Positions 1 to 8,373 of a DNA stretch of 64,000 bases are shown here, piece after piece. The notes below the pieces were generated by a model, which worked only from the letters and a program-made list of their open reading frames with translations, had not been told where the DNA came from and made no database searches. The stretch is taken from NCBI RefSeq assembly GCF_003477605.1, contig NZ_QUDR01000005.1:1-64000 (forward strand), read 5' to 3'. The translations under genes and the position numbers were made by a program. Source of the DNA: Clostridium sp. AF37-5. GTDB taxonomy: Bacteria; Bacillota; Clostridia; Lachnospirales; Lachnospiraceae. The stretch's first letter is position 1, and each line of letters begins with the position of its first letter.

Positions 1-68
1 CAAGTATAATTTTTTTCAAAAACCTCTTGACTATTTATAGTTTGTCACCTCCTTTTGTACAGACATAT

Positions 69-710
69 CTAGAAACGTTTCATCTTATACCCTTTTTTAT
101 TGCCAATAAGTGCTTTTAATTTTTTCTTATAAACTTTATAACTAACTTTTACACCATTAATTTCTGTATGTCTCTTATTATTCTCATCTACAGTTGATGT
201 ATATGAGACACCTTTTGAAGAAAGTTTTCCATTTTTGTACTTGTAAAACATCCGGTCCAAAGAGCCATGACTAAAACCTCTGTCAATATAATTGCTTTTT
301 TTGTATATTGCACAATAATCATCATGTTCATATGGATTGAAATATTGTGGCATCTTAATAACCGGTTTCACTTTTCCCTTTACAATGGAATATACTGCTG
401 TTGTTTCACCAAAACTATATATGTCTGCCGTATTGCATTTGGATGCATCAACATAGCGCAAAATGCACTCATCCACACCATTCTTATCAATATCTGCAAA
501 CACATAAAATGTACGTGGTTTTTCCGTATAATTCTCCACTTTGGAACTTAATTTCTTCATACGTGTATCATACTTTTTGATAAGACTTTGATACATTTTG
601 TGCTGCTTTTTCTTGCTTATTTTTGCACTTGACGCAGGACTATATAACTGACCTGCTATCACGCCAAAAATCAACATAAATACACATAGGATTTTTTTGT
701 ATTGTTTCAT
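69..710 (-). CDS. Putative secreted protein of unknown function
   Basis: I do not recognise this 213-residue protein. It begins MKQYKKILC and has a hydrophobic stretch typical of a signal peptide (residues about 5-25), followed by a lysine-rich mature part with many Tyr and Lys. Residues around [16 protein letters not shown] resemble the short Asp-rich calcium-loop-like segment common in clostridial surface proteins. The start at 710 is chosen because AAAGGAG lies about 9 nt upstream; an in-frame ATG at 743 overlaps the previous stop codon and has no ribosome site. It is the last visible member of a run of small exported proteins (3095 down to 69). A further AAAGGAGG follows its stop at about 50-57, so another gene may begin beyond the left edge. 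Confidence 0.6.
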   Translation of the reverse strand: MKQYKKILCVFMLIFGVIAGQLYSPASSAKISKKKQHKMYQSLIKKYDTRMKKLSSKVENYTEKPRTFYVFADIDKNGVDECILRYVDASKCNTADIYSFGETTAVYSIVKGKVKPVIKMPQYFNPYEHDDYCAIYKKSNYIDRGFSHGSLDRMFYKYKNGKLSSKGVSYTSTVDENNKRHTEINGVKVSYKVYKKKLKALIGNKKGYKMKRF

Positions 711-739
711 AAAATAAAACTCCTTTTTCAGAATTGATA

Positions 740-1177
740 TCATGATGAAATATCTAATTTTGTTACTTTTCCATTTTTATCTACCACTATGCTCAACCCT
801 AATCCATTGTAGAGTTTTGCCAGTTTTAAGAAACTTTTTTTAGTCAATTTATCTGGACGCCCTTCTCCTCCGCTGGATATCATTTTACATTTTTTCTTTA
901 AAGGAAAAACTGTTTTTTTGTATTTGAGGTTAACTCTTTTACCTGCCCAAAAATTCTTCATTGACTTTGAATACTGAAACTTACCATATACAATTAAGCG
1001 ATTTGCCTTCATTGAAAGTTTCTTAATATTAATATCGGAATATAAGTCTTTTCTTTTCCCAGTTAAACCACTAAAATATATGCCCTTCTTTAATTTAGCA
1101 TGAACACCTTGTGGATACAATATTCCAGCTAATAAAACAACCATTAACAATACCATCATTGTTTTTTTCATTGCCAT
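740..1177 (-). CDS. Small putative secreted protein, unknown function
   Basis: The predicted protein has 145 residues. Residues 3-27 form a clear signal peptide ([16 protein letters not shown], with a possible cleavage after GVHA). The mature part is basic and contains no domain I recognise. The stop of the upstream gene (1179-1181) is directly before this start, and a weak GGTGA lies about 6 nt upstream, which suggests translational coupling. An alternative start at 1171 would remove two residues. Its position among other exported or membrane proteins suggests a shared envelope or surface role, but that is inference from context only. Confidence 0.55.
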   Translation of the reverse strand: MAMKKTMMVLLMVVLLAGILYPQGVHAKLKKGIYFSGLTGKRKDLYSDINIKKLSMKANRLIVYGKFQYSKSMKNFWAGKRVNLKYKKTVFPLKKKCKMISSGGEGRPDKLTKKSFLKLAKLYNGLGLSIVVDKNGKVTKLDISS

Positions 1178-1178
1178 C

Positions 1179-1739
1179 TTAATTCACCGTCCCCTGATTT
1201 TGTTGTGAATATTTCATGTAATCAATACATTGCTGAATCATTTGATGTGCCGTTTCTGCCATCTGATTATTTTTTACCGCAATTCTTTGCTGGGTTCCCA
1301 CCATATGAATAATCAAAACATTTTGATTTCTAGTAATTCCAGCAATATCTTGATATTTTACATAATAATCTCGACGGATTGTTAAACCTAATATCGGTAT
1401 ATAATAACTTCCTTCTAAATGATAATCATATACCATAAGTCTGGTTTTTGCAATTCCAAACAAACTACACAAAGATGCTATTGCCGCTAAAATACTAACG
1501 ACACCAAATACAATAAGCATCGTCCTTGCCCCTTCACCAACTAAATATCCGCCTCCATAACTGCCGGAGTATGACATCGCACCACCATAAACTCCACTAT
1601 ACACCGAATGTGTTGCATGTTTCATCTGTGAAATCACAATAATAACAATTCCCAAAACAGCAAGTATTCCACCACCTACACCTGACATAACAACTGCCTT
1701 TGTCGGCGCACCTTTTGATTCAAATAATAATCTCTCCAT
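1179..1739 (-). CDS. Two-TM membrane protein with a PH-like C-terminal domain
   Basis: The protein has 186 residues. Two hydrophobic helices (about residues 17-38 and 72-98) flank a Gly/Ser/Tyr-rich loop (SYSGSYGGGYLVGEG). The C-terminal region (about 100-175) alternates beta-like segments (LMVYDYHLEGSYY, LTIRRDYYVKYQDIAGI, VLIIHMVGTQQRIAV) and ends in an amphipathic helix, as in bacterial PH-domain membrane proteins. GAGGAG about 7 nt upstream supports the start at 1739. The gene lies 28 nt after the secreted protein ending at 1767 and is probably co-transcribed with it. No specific function can be assigned. Confidence 0.6.
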   Translation of the reverse strand: MERLLFESKGAPTKAVVMSGVGGGILAVLGIVIIVISQMKHATHSVYSGVYGGAMSYSGSYGGGYLVGEGARTMLIVFGVVSILAAIASLCSLFGIAKTRLMVYDYHLEGSYYIPILGLTIRRDYYVKYQDIAGITRNQNVLIIHMVGTQQRIAVKNNQMAETAHQMIQQCIDYMKYSQQNQGTVN

Positions 1740-1766
1740 TTTTTTTGCTCCTCATATTTTTAGTTT

Positions 1767-3095
1767 CTATTTTACCTTTGCACTTCTCTTTTTAGACCAT
1801 TTGCCATACACTATTTTCCCATGTTCCTTTCTATATCCTCTTACCTGAACATAGTATTTTTTTCCCTTCTTAAGTTTCTTAACCGTTTTTCTTGTTGTAT
1901 TTTTTCCTACTTTTATAACCTTAACAGACTTTTTAAATTTGGGGTTTGTTGAATAGCGGATTTGGTATCCACTTACATCATTAATCCTATAGTAACTAAT
2001 CGAAAATCGTTTCTTTCCAGAAATCACTCCCCCAAAAGTACTGATTTTTCCTTTTGCCAACTTCTTTTTTGCTGTATAATTGCTCTTATACTTTTTCCCA
2101 CACTCTCTGCATACATTAAGTGTATACCCTTTTTTTGTATAGGATGATTGAACTATGGTCTGTTCATAATCGTGTTGACAATACTTATACAAACTTTCTT
2201 TCGGAAACACACTAAATGAATATTTTCCTACTGGTATTGATGCGCCATTTCCATCACACCCTACCCACGCTGCCATTCCTGAATGCAACACAATGAAGTA
2301 CTGTGTATTTTGTTCCAACTTAATATTCCCTGACATTTCTACATTATTGCTATACAGCGTGGCAATGCTTTCTCCCAGGTTACTGTACAAATGCATATGT
2401 ACATAATATGGATGTCCTCCAATGCTGCCCGGGTTCAGTCCCATGCTCTTTGCATACATCCTATAGATACTTTTATTGCCAGTATTAAAACTATACCAAT
2501 CATCATCACCAGTTCCATCTAAAGTATTAGTAATAATCTGGTCTGTTCCTATTTGTGTTGATGAATCTTTACTATCACTCACATTATCCTTATTACAATC
2601 AATCCGTAATCTGATAAATCCTACCGATGAGCTTTCACAAGACAAACTACTACCTGCGTGAACATTAACATAATACTTTGTATTCTTTTCTAATTTCACA
2701 CTTTCGTTGTTCTCTCCATTTTCGTATATTCCATATACCTGTATTATCTCTTCTCCTAATTGAGAATACAAATGAACATGTGCTCCTTGCGTATGACCTC
2801 CTATTGTTACCGGTAACAAAGACACATTTTTTACATAAAAATTATAATATGCATCCTCATTAGGTGTAATGATATAAAACCACGAATCACTGTTTGCCGA
2901 TGTTATCTGGTTAGCGTATGATTTATTATATTCTGTCAATTGAACTGCACTCTGTTTGGTCCTGCCTCCAGTCACTATCATATCTGCAGCTTTACTAATT
3001 ATTGGACTTCCCAAACCTTCCCAAAGCACAACACATAACACAAATATAATTGCCATTCCCCTAATTTCTCGTATCACATTTTTTTGATTTTTCAT
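1767..3095 (-). CDS. Secreted protein with two PPC-like domains and a C-terminal Fn3-like domain
   Basis: This 442-residue protein starts at MKNQKN (3095), preceded by GGAGG at a good distance; an ATG at 3110 lies inside the ribosome-site region. A signal peptide ends near SKAAD. Two beta-rich units (about 35-165 and 180-300) each contain a DSWFYI or DDWYSF strand and a VHMHLYS- or VHLYSQLGE-like strand, which fits pre-peptidase C-terminal (PPC)-like domains. A Cys-containing segment follows (HDYEQT...CRECGKKYKS, a motif I associate with Lachnospiraceae surface proteins). The end is a lysine-rich fibronectin III-like domain (YQIRYSTNPKFKKS, KKYYVQVRGY). It is probably an extracellular or wall-associated binding protein. 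No catalytic motif is visible. Confidence 0.65.
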   Translation of the reverse strand: MKNQKNVIREIRGMAIIFVLCVVLWEGLGSPIISKAADMIVTGGRTKQSAVQLTEYNKSYANQITSANSDSWFYIITPNEDAYYNFYVKNVSLLPVTIGGHTQGAHVHLYSQLGEEIIQVYGIYENGENNESVKLEKNTKYYVNVHAGSSLSCESSSVGFIRLRIDCNKDNVSDSKDSSTQIGTDQIITNTLDGTGDDDWYSFNTGNKSIYRMYAKSMGLNPGSIGGHPYYVHMHLYSNLGESIATLYSNNVEMSGNIKLEQNTQYFIVLHSGMAAWVGCDGNGASIPVGKYSFSVFPKESLYKYCQHDYEQTIVQSSYTKKGYTLNVCRECGKKYKSNYTAKKKLAKGKISTFGGVISGKKRFSISYYRINDVSGYQIRYSTNPKFKKSVKVIKVGKNTTRKTVKKLKKGKKYYVQVRGYRKEHGKIVYGKWSKKRSAKVK

Positions 3096-3272
3096 AGTCA
3101 ATTCCTCCATCGTTTTTTTAGGTAGTGTTAAAAAACCACCTCTTTTTTTGTTCTAAAATAACCATGGGCAAAACTCCACACATTAAGTATTTATACAGGT
3201 TTGCGAAGCATGGCAACCTCTTTTATCACTACAAATTTATAGTAACAACCCACTCCAAATGGTATAATTAAG

Positions 3273-3460
3273 TTGTCAAAATCAATTCACCGAAAGGAGC
3301 TGATTGTTATCTACCGTCAAGAAATTTTGAAAGACATCTGTCTTTTCACTTCACAACCAGTTGCAAAGTTTTACGATTCACTTTTTCTGAATCTTGATTT
3401 ATCCTTTGTTCCGGAATATCCCCAAAATGGACGAAAAGGTTTTTCTAAGCACACCATGCC
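3273..3460 (+). mobile_element. N-terminal remnant of a DDE-type transposase
   Basis: On the plus strand an open frame encodes IYRQEILKDICLFTSQ followed by an AKFYDSLFLNLDLSFVPEYP-like stretch and GRKGFSKHTM, which reads like the start of an IS-encoded DDE transposase. It stops after about 60 residues, where it runs into the truncated gene on the other strand (junction about 3452-3462). A TATAAT-like box and an AAAGGAG lie just upstream (3262-3300), but the expected ATG after the AAAGGAG is ATT, so it looks dead. I see neither the rest of the element nor convincing terminal inverted repeats. The IS family cannot be named from this fragment. Confidence 0.6.
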
Positions 3461-4142
3461 GGACTTGGAATTTTAAACTCAAAGCATCTCCATTTTCTTC
3501 TGTTTCAGAAAGGTCTTTATTATATATCCAAAAATTTGTGTACGGAGCTACATAGGACGAAAGTGAAAACACATAGTAAGCATTTTTCGGAATCACTACC
3601 TTAAACCAATCCTGGTCATCTGTTGCCGTAATTGCGCCCGTAATCGTAGTTCCCAAAGTATACGTTTGCGGCGAATCATAAGAGTGCGCATTATTATCGT
3701 TTACTCCATAACTGGTAAACGATGCATTTAAACGATATTTACCTATATATGACCCATTATCAACTTTTAAATAATAGGTTCCCTTTGATAATGAATAATT
3801 TGCTACCGCTGTATCCGGTTGTGTTATATTTCCATCATATGCATTATCCCTGTATAATTCTTCGGAAAAATCAGATGTATACAACTGAAAATATGTAAAT
3901 CCATCAATATATGACATCACTTTTAACTCAACACGTCCATCTGATGAAATAACCAGTTTATACCAGTCCTCCTGTTCCTCTGACATAAGCCACTTATCAC
4001 TGCTCCAAGTTCCTGTAAAACTCAAATTCTGTGCCAAACTGGCCGCATCCTGCTGAGCTTTACTTGTTGTCGGTTTATTTGTTATCTGATGTGATACTAG
4101 CAACACCATTGCTAAAACGATAGCAACTATTTTCTTTTTCAT
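3399..4142 (-). pseudogene. Secreted PPC-domain protein truncated by a transposase remnant
   Basis: The 247-residue reading frame starts with a signal peptide (MKKKIVAIVLAMVLLVS) and contains two PPC-like units: EDWYKLVISSDGRVELKVMS with SKGTYYLKVDNGSYIG, then QDWFKVVIPKNAYYVFSLSS. The second unit is cut off after about FQVR. The last 20 or so residues are the antisense translation of the transposase remnant on the plus strand (3273-3460), so the native C-terminus is gone. The related gene at 1767-3095 is about 440 residues, which shows how much may be missing. The start at 4142 begins the signal peptide directly. The product may still be exported but is probably not functional as originally built. 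Confidence 0.65.
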
Positions 4143-4199
4143 TTTTCCAACTTCCTTTCAGTTTCTAATTCTACTTTTATTACATACAATTTGTTTTTA

Positions 4200-5126
4200 C
4201 TATCCCCACAAATATTTTTGTTCTTCCAGCCAGTGCATATGTTCCATGCGATTCGCAATTTGACTTTGATTGTACTGCATAATCTGATTGCTTTTTCGTA
4301 TATCGCATAAAACCTGACCATTGATAACTTGCTGCTCAAACATACTTTTAGTCATTTTTTGAGATTCTGACACAACATCATACAACATTCTTTGATTCTG
4401 TTTTATTTCTTTTATGTCACTCGAAATGGAATCTAATGTGCTAATAATATGTCCCAAACGAAGTTCATTTTCATATAAATTGTATGCCCCCTCATGTCCT
4501 GTCAACCCATAACACCTTTCCGATAGCATATATTCAAACAACGATGCTATAGCTGGTAAAGAACGATATTTGGGATATATTACATTGGTGGAATAAAATT
4601 TATTAAGTACTGCTTTTGTCTTCTTTCTTTCATCTGCCAAAAGAGCATATTCATCGTTTAGTGTCTTTCCCTTTTCCAGTAAATTTTTTCTATAACGCTG
4701 AATTTCCTCAATATTTTCCTGATTTGTAATACGCACCTGCTGATTATATGATTGCGTCTGAACCACATTAGACACAACCAAAATAATTCCACCTACCACA
4801 AAACAAACAAATATACCAATAATTCCAAGCATAATGTTTAAAAACCATCCTGGAGCTCCACCTTCTGGTGATTTCAAAAAAACATAACCAAAATAAACTA
4901 AAATTGCAAAAAAAGCACATACAATTGCTGTTATAATTCCTCCCACCACACTTGGTCTTTTTTCTTGATAAATTTCTGGTTCCAACTTCATTTGATAATT
5001 CACACTACCAATAGAATCTCGTAAATGTTCTAAAATCTCATTCTGTTGGTATAACATTTTTTCTAAATCAAATACATGCTTAAGGTAATTCGTTATGTCT
5101 TTTGATGTTGCTAATTCATTCGCCAT
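4200..5126 (-). CDS. Two-TM membrane protein with flanking coiled coils, unknown function
   Basis: The protein has 308 residues. An N-terminal helical segment (1-45) precedes two hydrophobic helices (about 58-85 and 93-121) joined by a short Gly/Pro loop. A long charged helical region (about 125-165) follows, then a C-terminal region rich in Gln, Asn, Ile and Glu (about 225-300) with coiled-coil character. I do not recognise a family. It lies 17 nt after the lipoprotein gene at 5144-5554 and 57 nt before the truncated PPC gene, so the three were probably one transcription unit. The topology suggests a membrane scaffold or sensor, but no motif supports a specific role. Confidence 0.6.
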   Translation of the reverse strand: MANELATSKDITNYLKHVFDLEKMLYQQNEILEHLRDSIGSVNYQMKLEPEIYQEKRPSVVGGIITAIVCAFFAILVYFGYVFLKSPEGGAPGWFLNIMLGIIGIFVCFVVGGIILVVSNVVQTQSYNQQVRITNQENIEEIQRYRKNLLEKGKTLNDEYALLADERKKTKAVLNKFYSTNVIYPKYRSLPAIASLFEYMLSERCYGLTGHEGAYNLYENELRLGHIISTLDSISSDIKEIKQNQRMLYDVVSESQKMTKSMFEQQVINGQVLCDIRKSNQIMQYNQSQIANRMEHMHWLEEQKYLWG

Positions 5127-5143
5127 ATTTTTTCCTCCATACT

Positions 5144-5554
5144 TTATTCTTTCCGTTCCACCATATCTAACAAACGGCTTTCATCCTTTTCATCCGAATT
5201 AATACTTACACTTTTATTCGTTTGATAATATGTAGTTCCATCTTTCTCAACCAATTCATCATCCTTCAGTTCAAGAGAATGACTTGTTACATCATTCTTC
5301 AAATTAATGGTATTTCCATCTATTTCATACTCAAATATTTGTTTTCCTTCTACACTCATCTCACCACCTTCTACAATTCCGATGTACGCTTTTCCTGATG
5401 AGGAAATACAACAGTATTTACGACTTTGACCTTGCCATGCACCAATAAATTTATTATTCTGCTCCGCATTGGTCTGATTGCTATTGTCACTACTTCCACA
5501 CCCCACTAACACCAGAAAACACATACTAAATAACACAAATAATTTCTTTTTCAT
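5144..5554 (-). CDS. Small lipoprotein, unknown function
   Basis: The protein has 136 residues. MKKKLFVLFSMCFLVLVGCG is a lipoprotein signal peptide with the lipobox LVGC, so the mature protein would carry a lipid on Cys19 and be anchored on the outer face of the membrane. Lgt, encoded at 55857-56726, performs the first step of this modification. The mature part begins with a short Asn/Ser/Gln linker and a strand-rich segment (FIGAWQGQSRKY, EYEIDGNTINLKNDVTSHSLEL) that resembles small secreted lipocalin-like or DUF-type lipoproteins. An AAAGGAAG-like ribosome site lies upstream. It appears to head the run of membrane and exported genes reading leftward. Confidence 0.65.
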   Translation of the reverse strand: MKKKLFVLFSMCFLVLVGCGSSDNSNQTNAEQNNKFIGAWQGQSRKYCCISSSGKAYIGIVEGGEMSVEGKQIFEYEIDGNTINLKNDVTSHSLELKDDELVEKDGTTYYQTNKSVSINSDEKDESRLLDMVERKE

Positions 5555-5631
5555 TTCTCCAACTTCCTTTCATTTAACATTTTGTTCCATTTTATCACTC
5601 CTGCCCCCAAACTTTTTTCCTAATTTTCAAC

Positions 5632-5690
5632 AAAAAAAAGAAAATGTGAGATGTCCGCTATTTCATTAATAGACAACAATCTCACATTAC
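5632..5690 (-). terminator. Rho-independent terminator-like hairpin
   Basis: Read on the minus strand, the arms AATGTGAGAT (5679-5688) and ATCTCACATT (5643-5652) form a 10-bp stem that continues inward with a small internal loop. It is followed directly by a T-rich tract (the A-run at 5632-5642 on the plus strand). It sits 80 nt upstream of the lipoprotein gene ending at 5554, so it either ends transcription coming from the 5951-6256 remnant or acts as a leader attenuator. The first is simpler. Confidence 0.6.
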
Positions 5691-5878
5691 CTTCAATCTC
5701 TTAAATCATTTTCCTAAATTTTAACACAGTGAAATTATTCTATTTATCCCCCCAACAACATATTTCGGTCATACGTTTCATCTCATTTTGTCCAAAAAGT
5801 ATGCTCACAAAACTGAATACTTGGCACCAATTTACATTCTATGCAACTTTCCACCTCCCCCCTCGAACATTACTAAAC

Positions 5879-5950
5879 AACAAAAAAACACCTCGTGGGA
5901 GACTATAACGCTCTGCGTTATCCCGTCTCACACGAGGTGTTTCTTTGTTG
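5879..5950. terminator. Conserved-core hairpin, copy 1 (bidirectional terminator-like)
   Basis: A 72-nt palindrome. The outer stem pairs 5879-5898 with 5931-5950 (20 bp, one mismatch) and carries A- and T-runs at its ends, so it could terminate either strand. Inside it are a GAGAC/GTCTC stem, an asymmetric internal loop (T on the left, CCC on the right), an ATAACGC/GCGTTAT stem and a TCT loop. The same inner core, with an unrelated outer stem, recurs at 14879-14968. It lies immediately after the stop of the remnant gene at 5951 on the minus strand. Confidence 0.75.
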
Positions 5951-6256
5951 TTACTTACTGCTCTGTTTTTTCTTAGAAATTACATCAAAGGCAACGGTTG
6001 CTACTGCGGTAATGATAACACATTTTGCGATATCACCGTAAAGGTTACTCTGCTGATAACCATTTTTCTTTGCTTTGATTCGTTTCCAAATCACGGAAGC
6101 AATAAATCCTGCACAAATCAGGACACCGGCAATTCGTTTTTTGGCGTTTGAGCCTTTATGCTACGGCTTGTTTACAGCAATCTGGTCGCCACTTACACCG
6201 CAGGCAGTTAATAAAAATGTCATGATAACTGCCAACAGACAAACTAGCAGTGCTTT
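5951..6256 (-). pseudogene. Broken small lipoprotein-like gene with an in-frame stop
   Basis: On the minus strand the frame reads KALLVCLLAVIMTFLLTACG (a lipoprotein signal with LTAC lipobox), then about 11 residues, then a TAG stop at about 6161-6163. The same frame continues as KKRIAGVLICAGFIASVIW and ends at TAA 5951-5953. No ATG, GTG or TTG in frame precedes the Lys, so the original start also appears lost. The second half has one more hydrophobic helix. It looks like a decayed gene for a small exported or membrane protein; the family is not recognised. Confidence 0.5.
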
Positions 6257-6260
6257 ATGA

Positions 6261-6430
6261 TAAAAAACACATTTTTGTTATTCTGTTAAATCGACACAAA
6301 AAAATACGAATCTACTTGATTTGTACCATCCTGTCCTAAGACATACACTTTTCCCAAAATTCATCTTCCGGGTTTTCTACAATAAACGCATAGTGTTTTT
6401 GATATACTTTTTTCTTCATCACCTAAACAC
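6261..6430. other. AT-rich gap with a tiny possible gene remnant
   Basis: The stretch holds no intact gene. On the minus strand a 27-residue frame (6336-6419) begins MKKKVYQKHYAF and ends at TAG. One base shift near 6340 would extend it as VLGQDGTNQVDSYFFVSI, so it may be a frameshifted remnant of a slightly longer peptide. It has no strong ribosome site and I would not call it a gene. Confidence 0.25.
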
Positions 6431-6439
6431 CCTCAAATG

Positions 6440-6485
6440 AAAAGAAAACAATAAACCACAAACTGTAATTTATTGTTTTCTTTTT
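6440..6485 (-). terminator. Terminator after etfA
   Basis: The minus strand carries arms AAAGAAAACAATAAA and TTTATTGTTTTCTTT (15 bp, AT-rich), beginning about 25 nt after the etfA stop and ending in a T-rich run. It is a plausible end for the coaD-thl-crt-hbd-bcd-etfB-etfA transcript. Confidence 0.6.
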
Positions 6486-6510
6486 TATCAAATGATTTCT
6501 CGCCTAAAGA

Positions 6511-7551
6511 TTAGTTTTTCTCAGCCAATTCTGCTTTCAGCATCTCTGTCAACTGAGGAACAATCTTATTCAAATCGCCTACCAAACCATAGTCAGCTAC
6601 ATCAAAGATTGGAGCTGTCTCATCTTTGTTAATAGCAACGATAATGTCAGATTCTTCCATACCTGCAACGTGCTGAATAGCACCGGAAATACCAATTGCG
6701 AAGTATACGTTAGGACGAACGGTTTTACCGGTCTGTCCTACCTGACGCTCAACCGGAAGCCAGCCATTCTCTACAACAGCACGGGAACAACTTACTGTTC
6801 CGCCAAGTACATCTGCCAAATCCTGAAGAAGTTTGAAGTTTTCTTCGCTTCCAACACCACGACCGCCGGATACCAAAATCTTAGCATCTGCGATATCTAC
6901 TGTGTCAGCTACAGACTTCACAACATCAAGAATCTCAACATATTTATTGTCCGGAGTGAATCCCGGATTGTACTCGATTACTTCAGCTTTTGCACCCTTA
7001 ATTGGGTCAATCTTCTGCATAACACCGGCACGAACGGTAGCCATCTGTGGACGGTTGTATGGACATGCAATCGTAGCGATTGTATTACCACCAAACGCAG
7101 GACGTGTCATAAGAAGCTGATTTGGAATGGTCTCCTTTGTCATGTTATCGGTGAAATCACCAATCTCAAGTACTGTACAGTCAGCAGTCAGACCAGTTGC
7201 TACACGTGCCGATACACGAGGACCTAAGTCACGGCCGATTGCTGTTGCACCAACCAACATAATTTCAGGTTTGTACTCATTGATTACAGAAGCAAGTGCA
7301 TGAGCATATGGCTCTGTACGATATACTTCAAGTTCTTTGTCATCCACTACGATTACTTTGTCTGCACCATACTCAGCCAAAGAATCTGCAAGGTCTTTAA
7401 CACCGTAACCAAGCAAAACAGCGGTAACTTCTGCGTTCAAATCTTTTGCCAGATCTTTTGCTTTACCAAGCAGCTCGTAAGCGATTCCGCTTACTTCTCC
7501 GTCTACCTGCTGTGCAAAGACATATACACCTTTATATTCTTCTAAACTCAT
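6511..7551 (-). CDS. etfA: Electron transfer flavoprotein alpha subunit
   Basis: EtfA forms a soluble heterodimer with EtfB and, with butyryl-CoA dehydrogenase, couples crotonyl-CoA reduction by NADH to ferredoxin reduction (electron bifurcation; established for clostridial Bcd-EtfAB). The N-terminal ETF domain is followed by the C-terminal FAD-binding domain, visible as VSGGRGVGSEENF, ERQVGQTGKTVRPNVYFA and GISGAIQHVAGM. The length (346 residues) suits the family. I place the start at MSLEEYKG (7551) because the protein family begins there; two in-frame GTG codons (7563, 7560) lie just after an AAAGGA and cannot be excluded. It follows etfB by 28 nt and is last in the butyrate operon. Confidence 0.95.
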   Translation of the reverse strand: MSLEEYKGVYVFAQQVDGEVSGIAYELLGKAKDLAKDLNAEVTAVLLGYGVKDLADSLAEYGADKVIVVDDKELEVYRTEPYAHALASVINEYKPEIMLVGATAIGRDLGPRVSARVATGLTADCTVLEIGDFTDNMTKETIPNQLLMTRPAFGGNTIATIACPYNRPQMATVRAGVMQKIDPIKGAKAEVIEYNPGFTPDNKYVEILDVVKSVADTVDIADAKILVSGGRGVGSEENFKLLQDLADVLGGTVSCSRAVVENGWLPVERQVGQTGKTVRPNVYFAIGISGAIQHVAGMEESDIIVAINKDETAPIFDVADYGLVGDLNKIVPQLTEMLKAELAEKN

Positions 7552-7579
7552 TTTTTTCACCACTTTTCCTTTATAATAA

Positions 7580-8362
7580 TTAGATTACATGTTTCTCTTT
7601 AAACTTATCTACAATATACTGAGCAGCTTCTGTTGGGTCAAGAGTAACGACTTCGCCGGCACCTTTACGAACCTTATCGGAAGCTCTAGCAATCTTTGTT
7701 GGAGATCCTTTCAAACCAAGGTTAGAATCATCTACATCCTTAAGGTCTGCACGTCCCCAAACGGTAATCTCTTTGTCAAATGCGTCCATGATTCCGCCCG
7801 GAGTCATATAACGTGGCTCATTCAACTCAGAAAGAGCAGTGATCAGGCAAGGCATTTTAGCCTTTACTACATGGTAGCGGTCCTCATACTGACGCTCAAC
7901 GATTACGCTGTCACCTTCCACTTTGATATTCTGTGCATAAGAGATAACCGGAATATCCAAGTGCTCGGAAATCTGTGGACCAACCTGTGCAGTATCACCA
8001 TCGATAGCCTGACGGCCTGTGATAATCAAATCGTAATCAATGTTACGAAGTGCACCGGCAATTGTTGTAGAAGTAGCCCAAGTATCAGCACCACCGAGTA
8101 CACGGTCTGTTACAAGGATACCATTGTCAGCGCCCATTGCCATTGCCTCACGAAGAACTTCTTCTGCTTTTGGAAGTCCCATGGTAAGAACAGTAACTTC
8201 TGCACCTGTTTCTTCTTTAATTCTCAGTGCTGCTTCCAAACCGGCTTTATCATCCGGGTTCATGATGGTAAGCATCGCACCTCTATTCAATGTACCGTCC
8301 GGGTTAAATACAACACCGCCCTTAGTATCCGGCACCTGTTTAATACATACTACTATTTTCAC
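7580..8362 (-). CDS. etfB: Electron transfer flavoprotein beta subunit
   Basis: This 260-residue protein begins MKIVVCIKQVPDTKGGV, the characteristic EtfB start, and contains the ETF signature (GRQAIDGDTAQVGPQISEHL) that contributes to flavin binding. EtfB carries the bifurcating flavin in clostridial Bcd-EtfAB complexes (known for the family) and takes electrons from NADH. It lies 11 nt downstream of bcd and 28 nt upstream of etfA, so the three subunits of the complex are made in series. Cytoplasmic. Confidence 0.96.
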   Translation of the reverse strand: MKIVVCIKQVPDTKGGVVFNPDGTLNRGAMLTIMNPDDKAGLEAALRIKEETGAEVTVLTMGLPKAEEVLREAMAMGADNGILVTDRVLGGADTWATSTTIAGALRNIDYDLIITGRQAIDGDTAQVGPQISEHLDIPVISYAQNIKVEGDSVIVERQYEDRYHVVKAKMPCLITALSELNEPRYMTPGGIMDAFDKEITVWGRADLKDVDDSNLGLKGSPTKIARASDKVRKGAGEVVTLDPTEAAQYIVDKFKEKHVI

Positions 8363-8373
8363 GAGAGCACCTC

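Noticed and set aside
1..68. Start of a further exported-protein gene at the left edge
   Set aside because: A ribosome-site-like AAAGGAGG and a TTG AAA AAA stretch are present, but too little sequence remains to support a gene.
4139..4339. 66-residue minus-strand frame overlapping the two-TM protein gene
   Set aside because: Lies in another frame of the end of the 4200-5126 gene without a ribosome site.
6670..7227. 185-residue plus-strand open frame across etfA
   Set aside because: It is antisense to the well-conserved etfA, has no ribosome site and a composition typical of a shadow frame.
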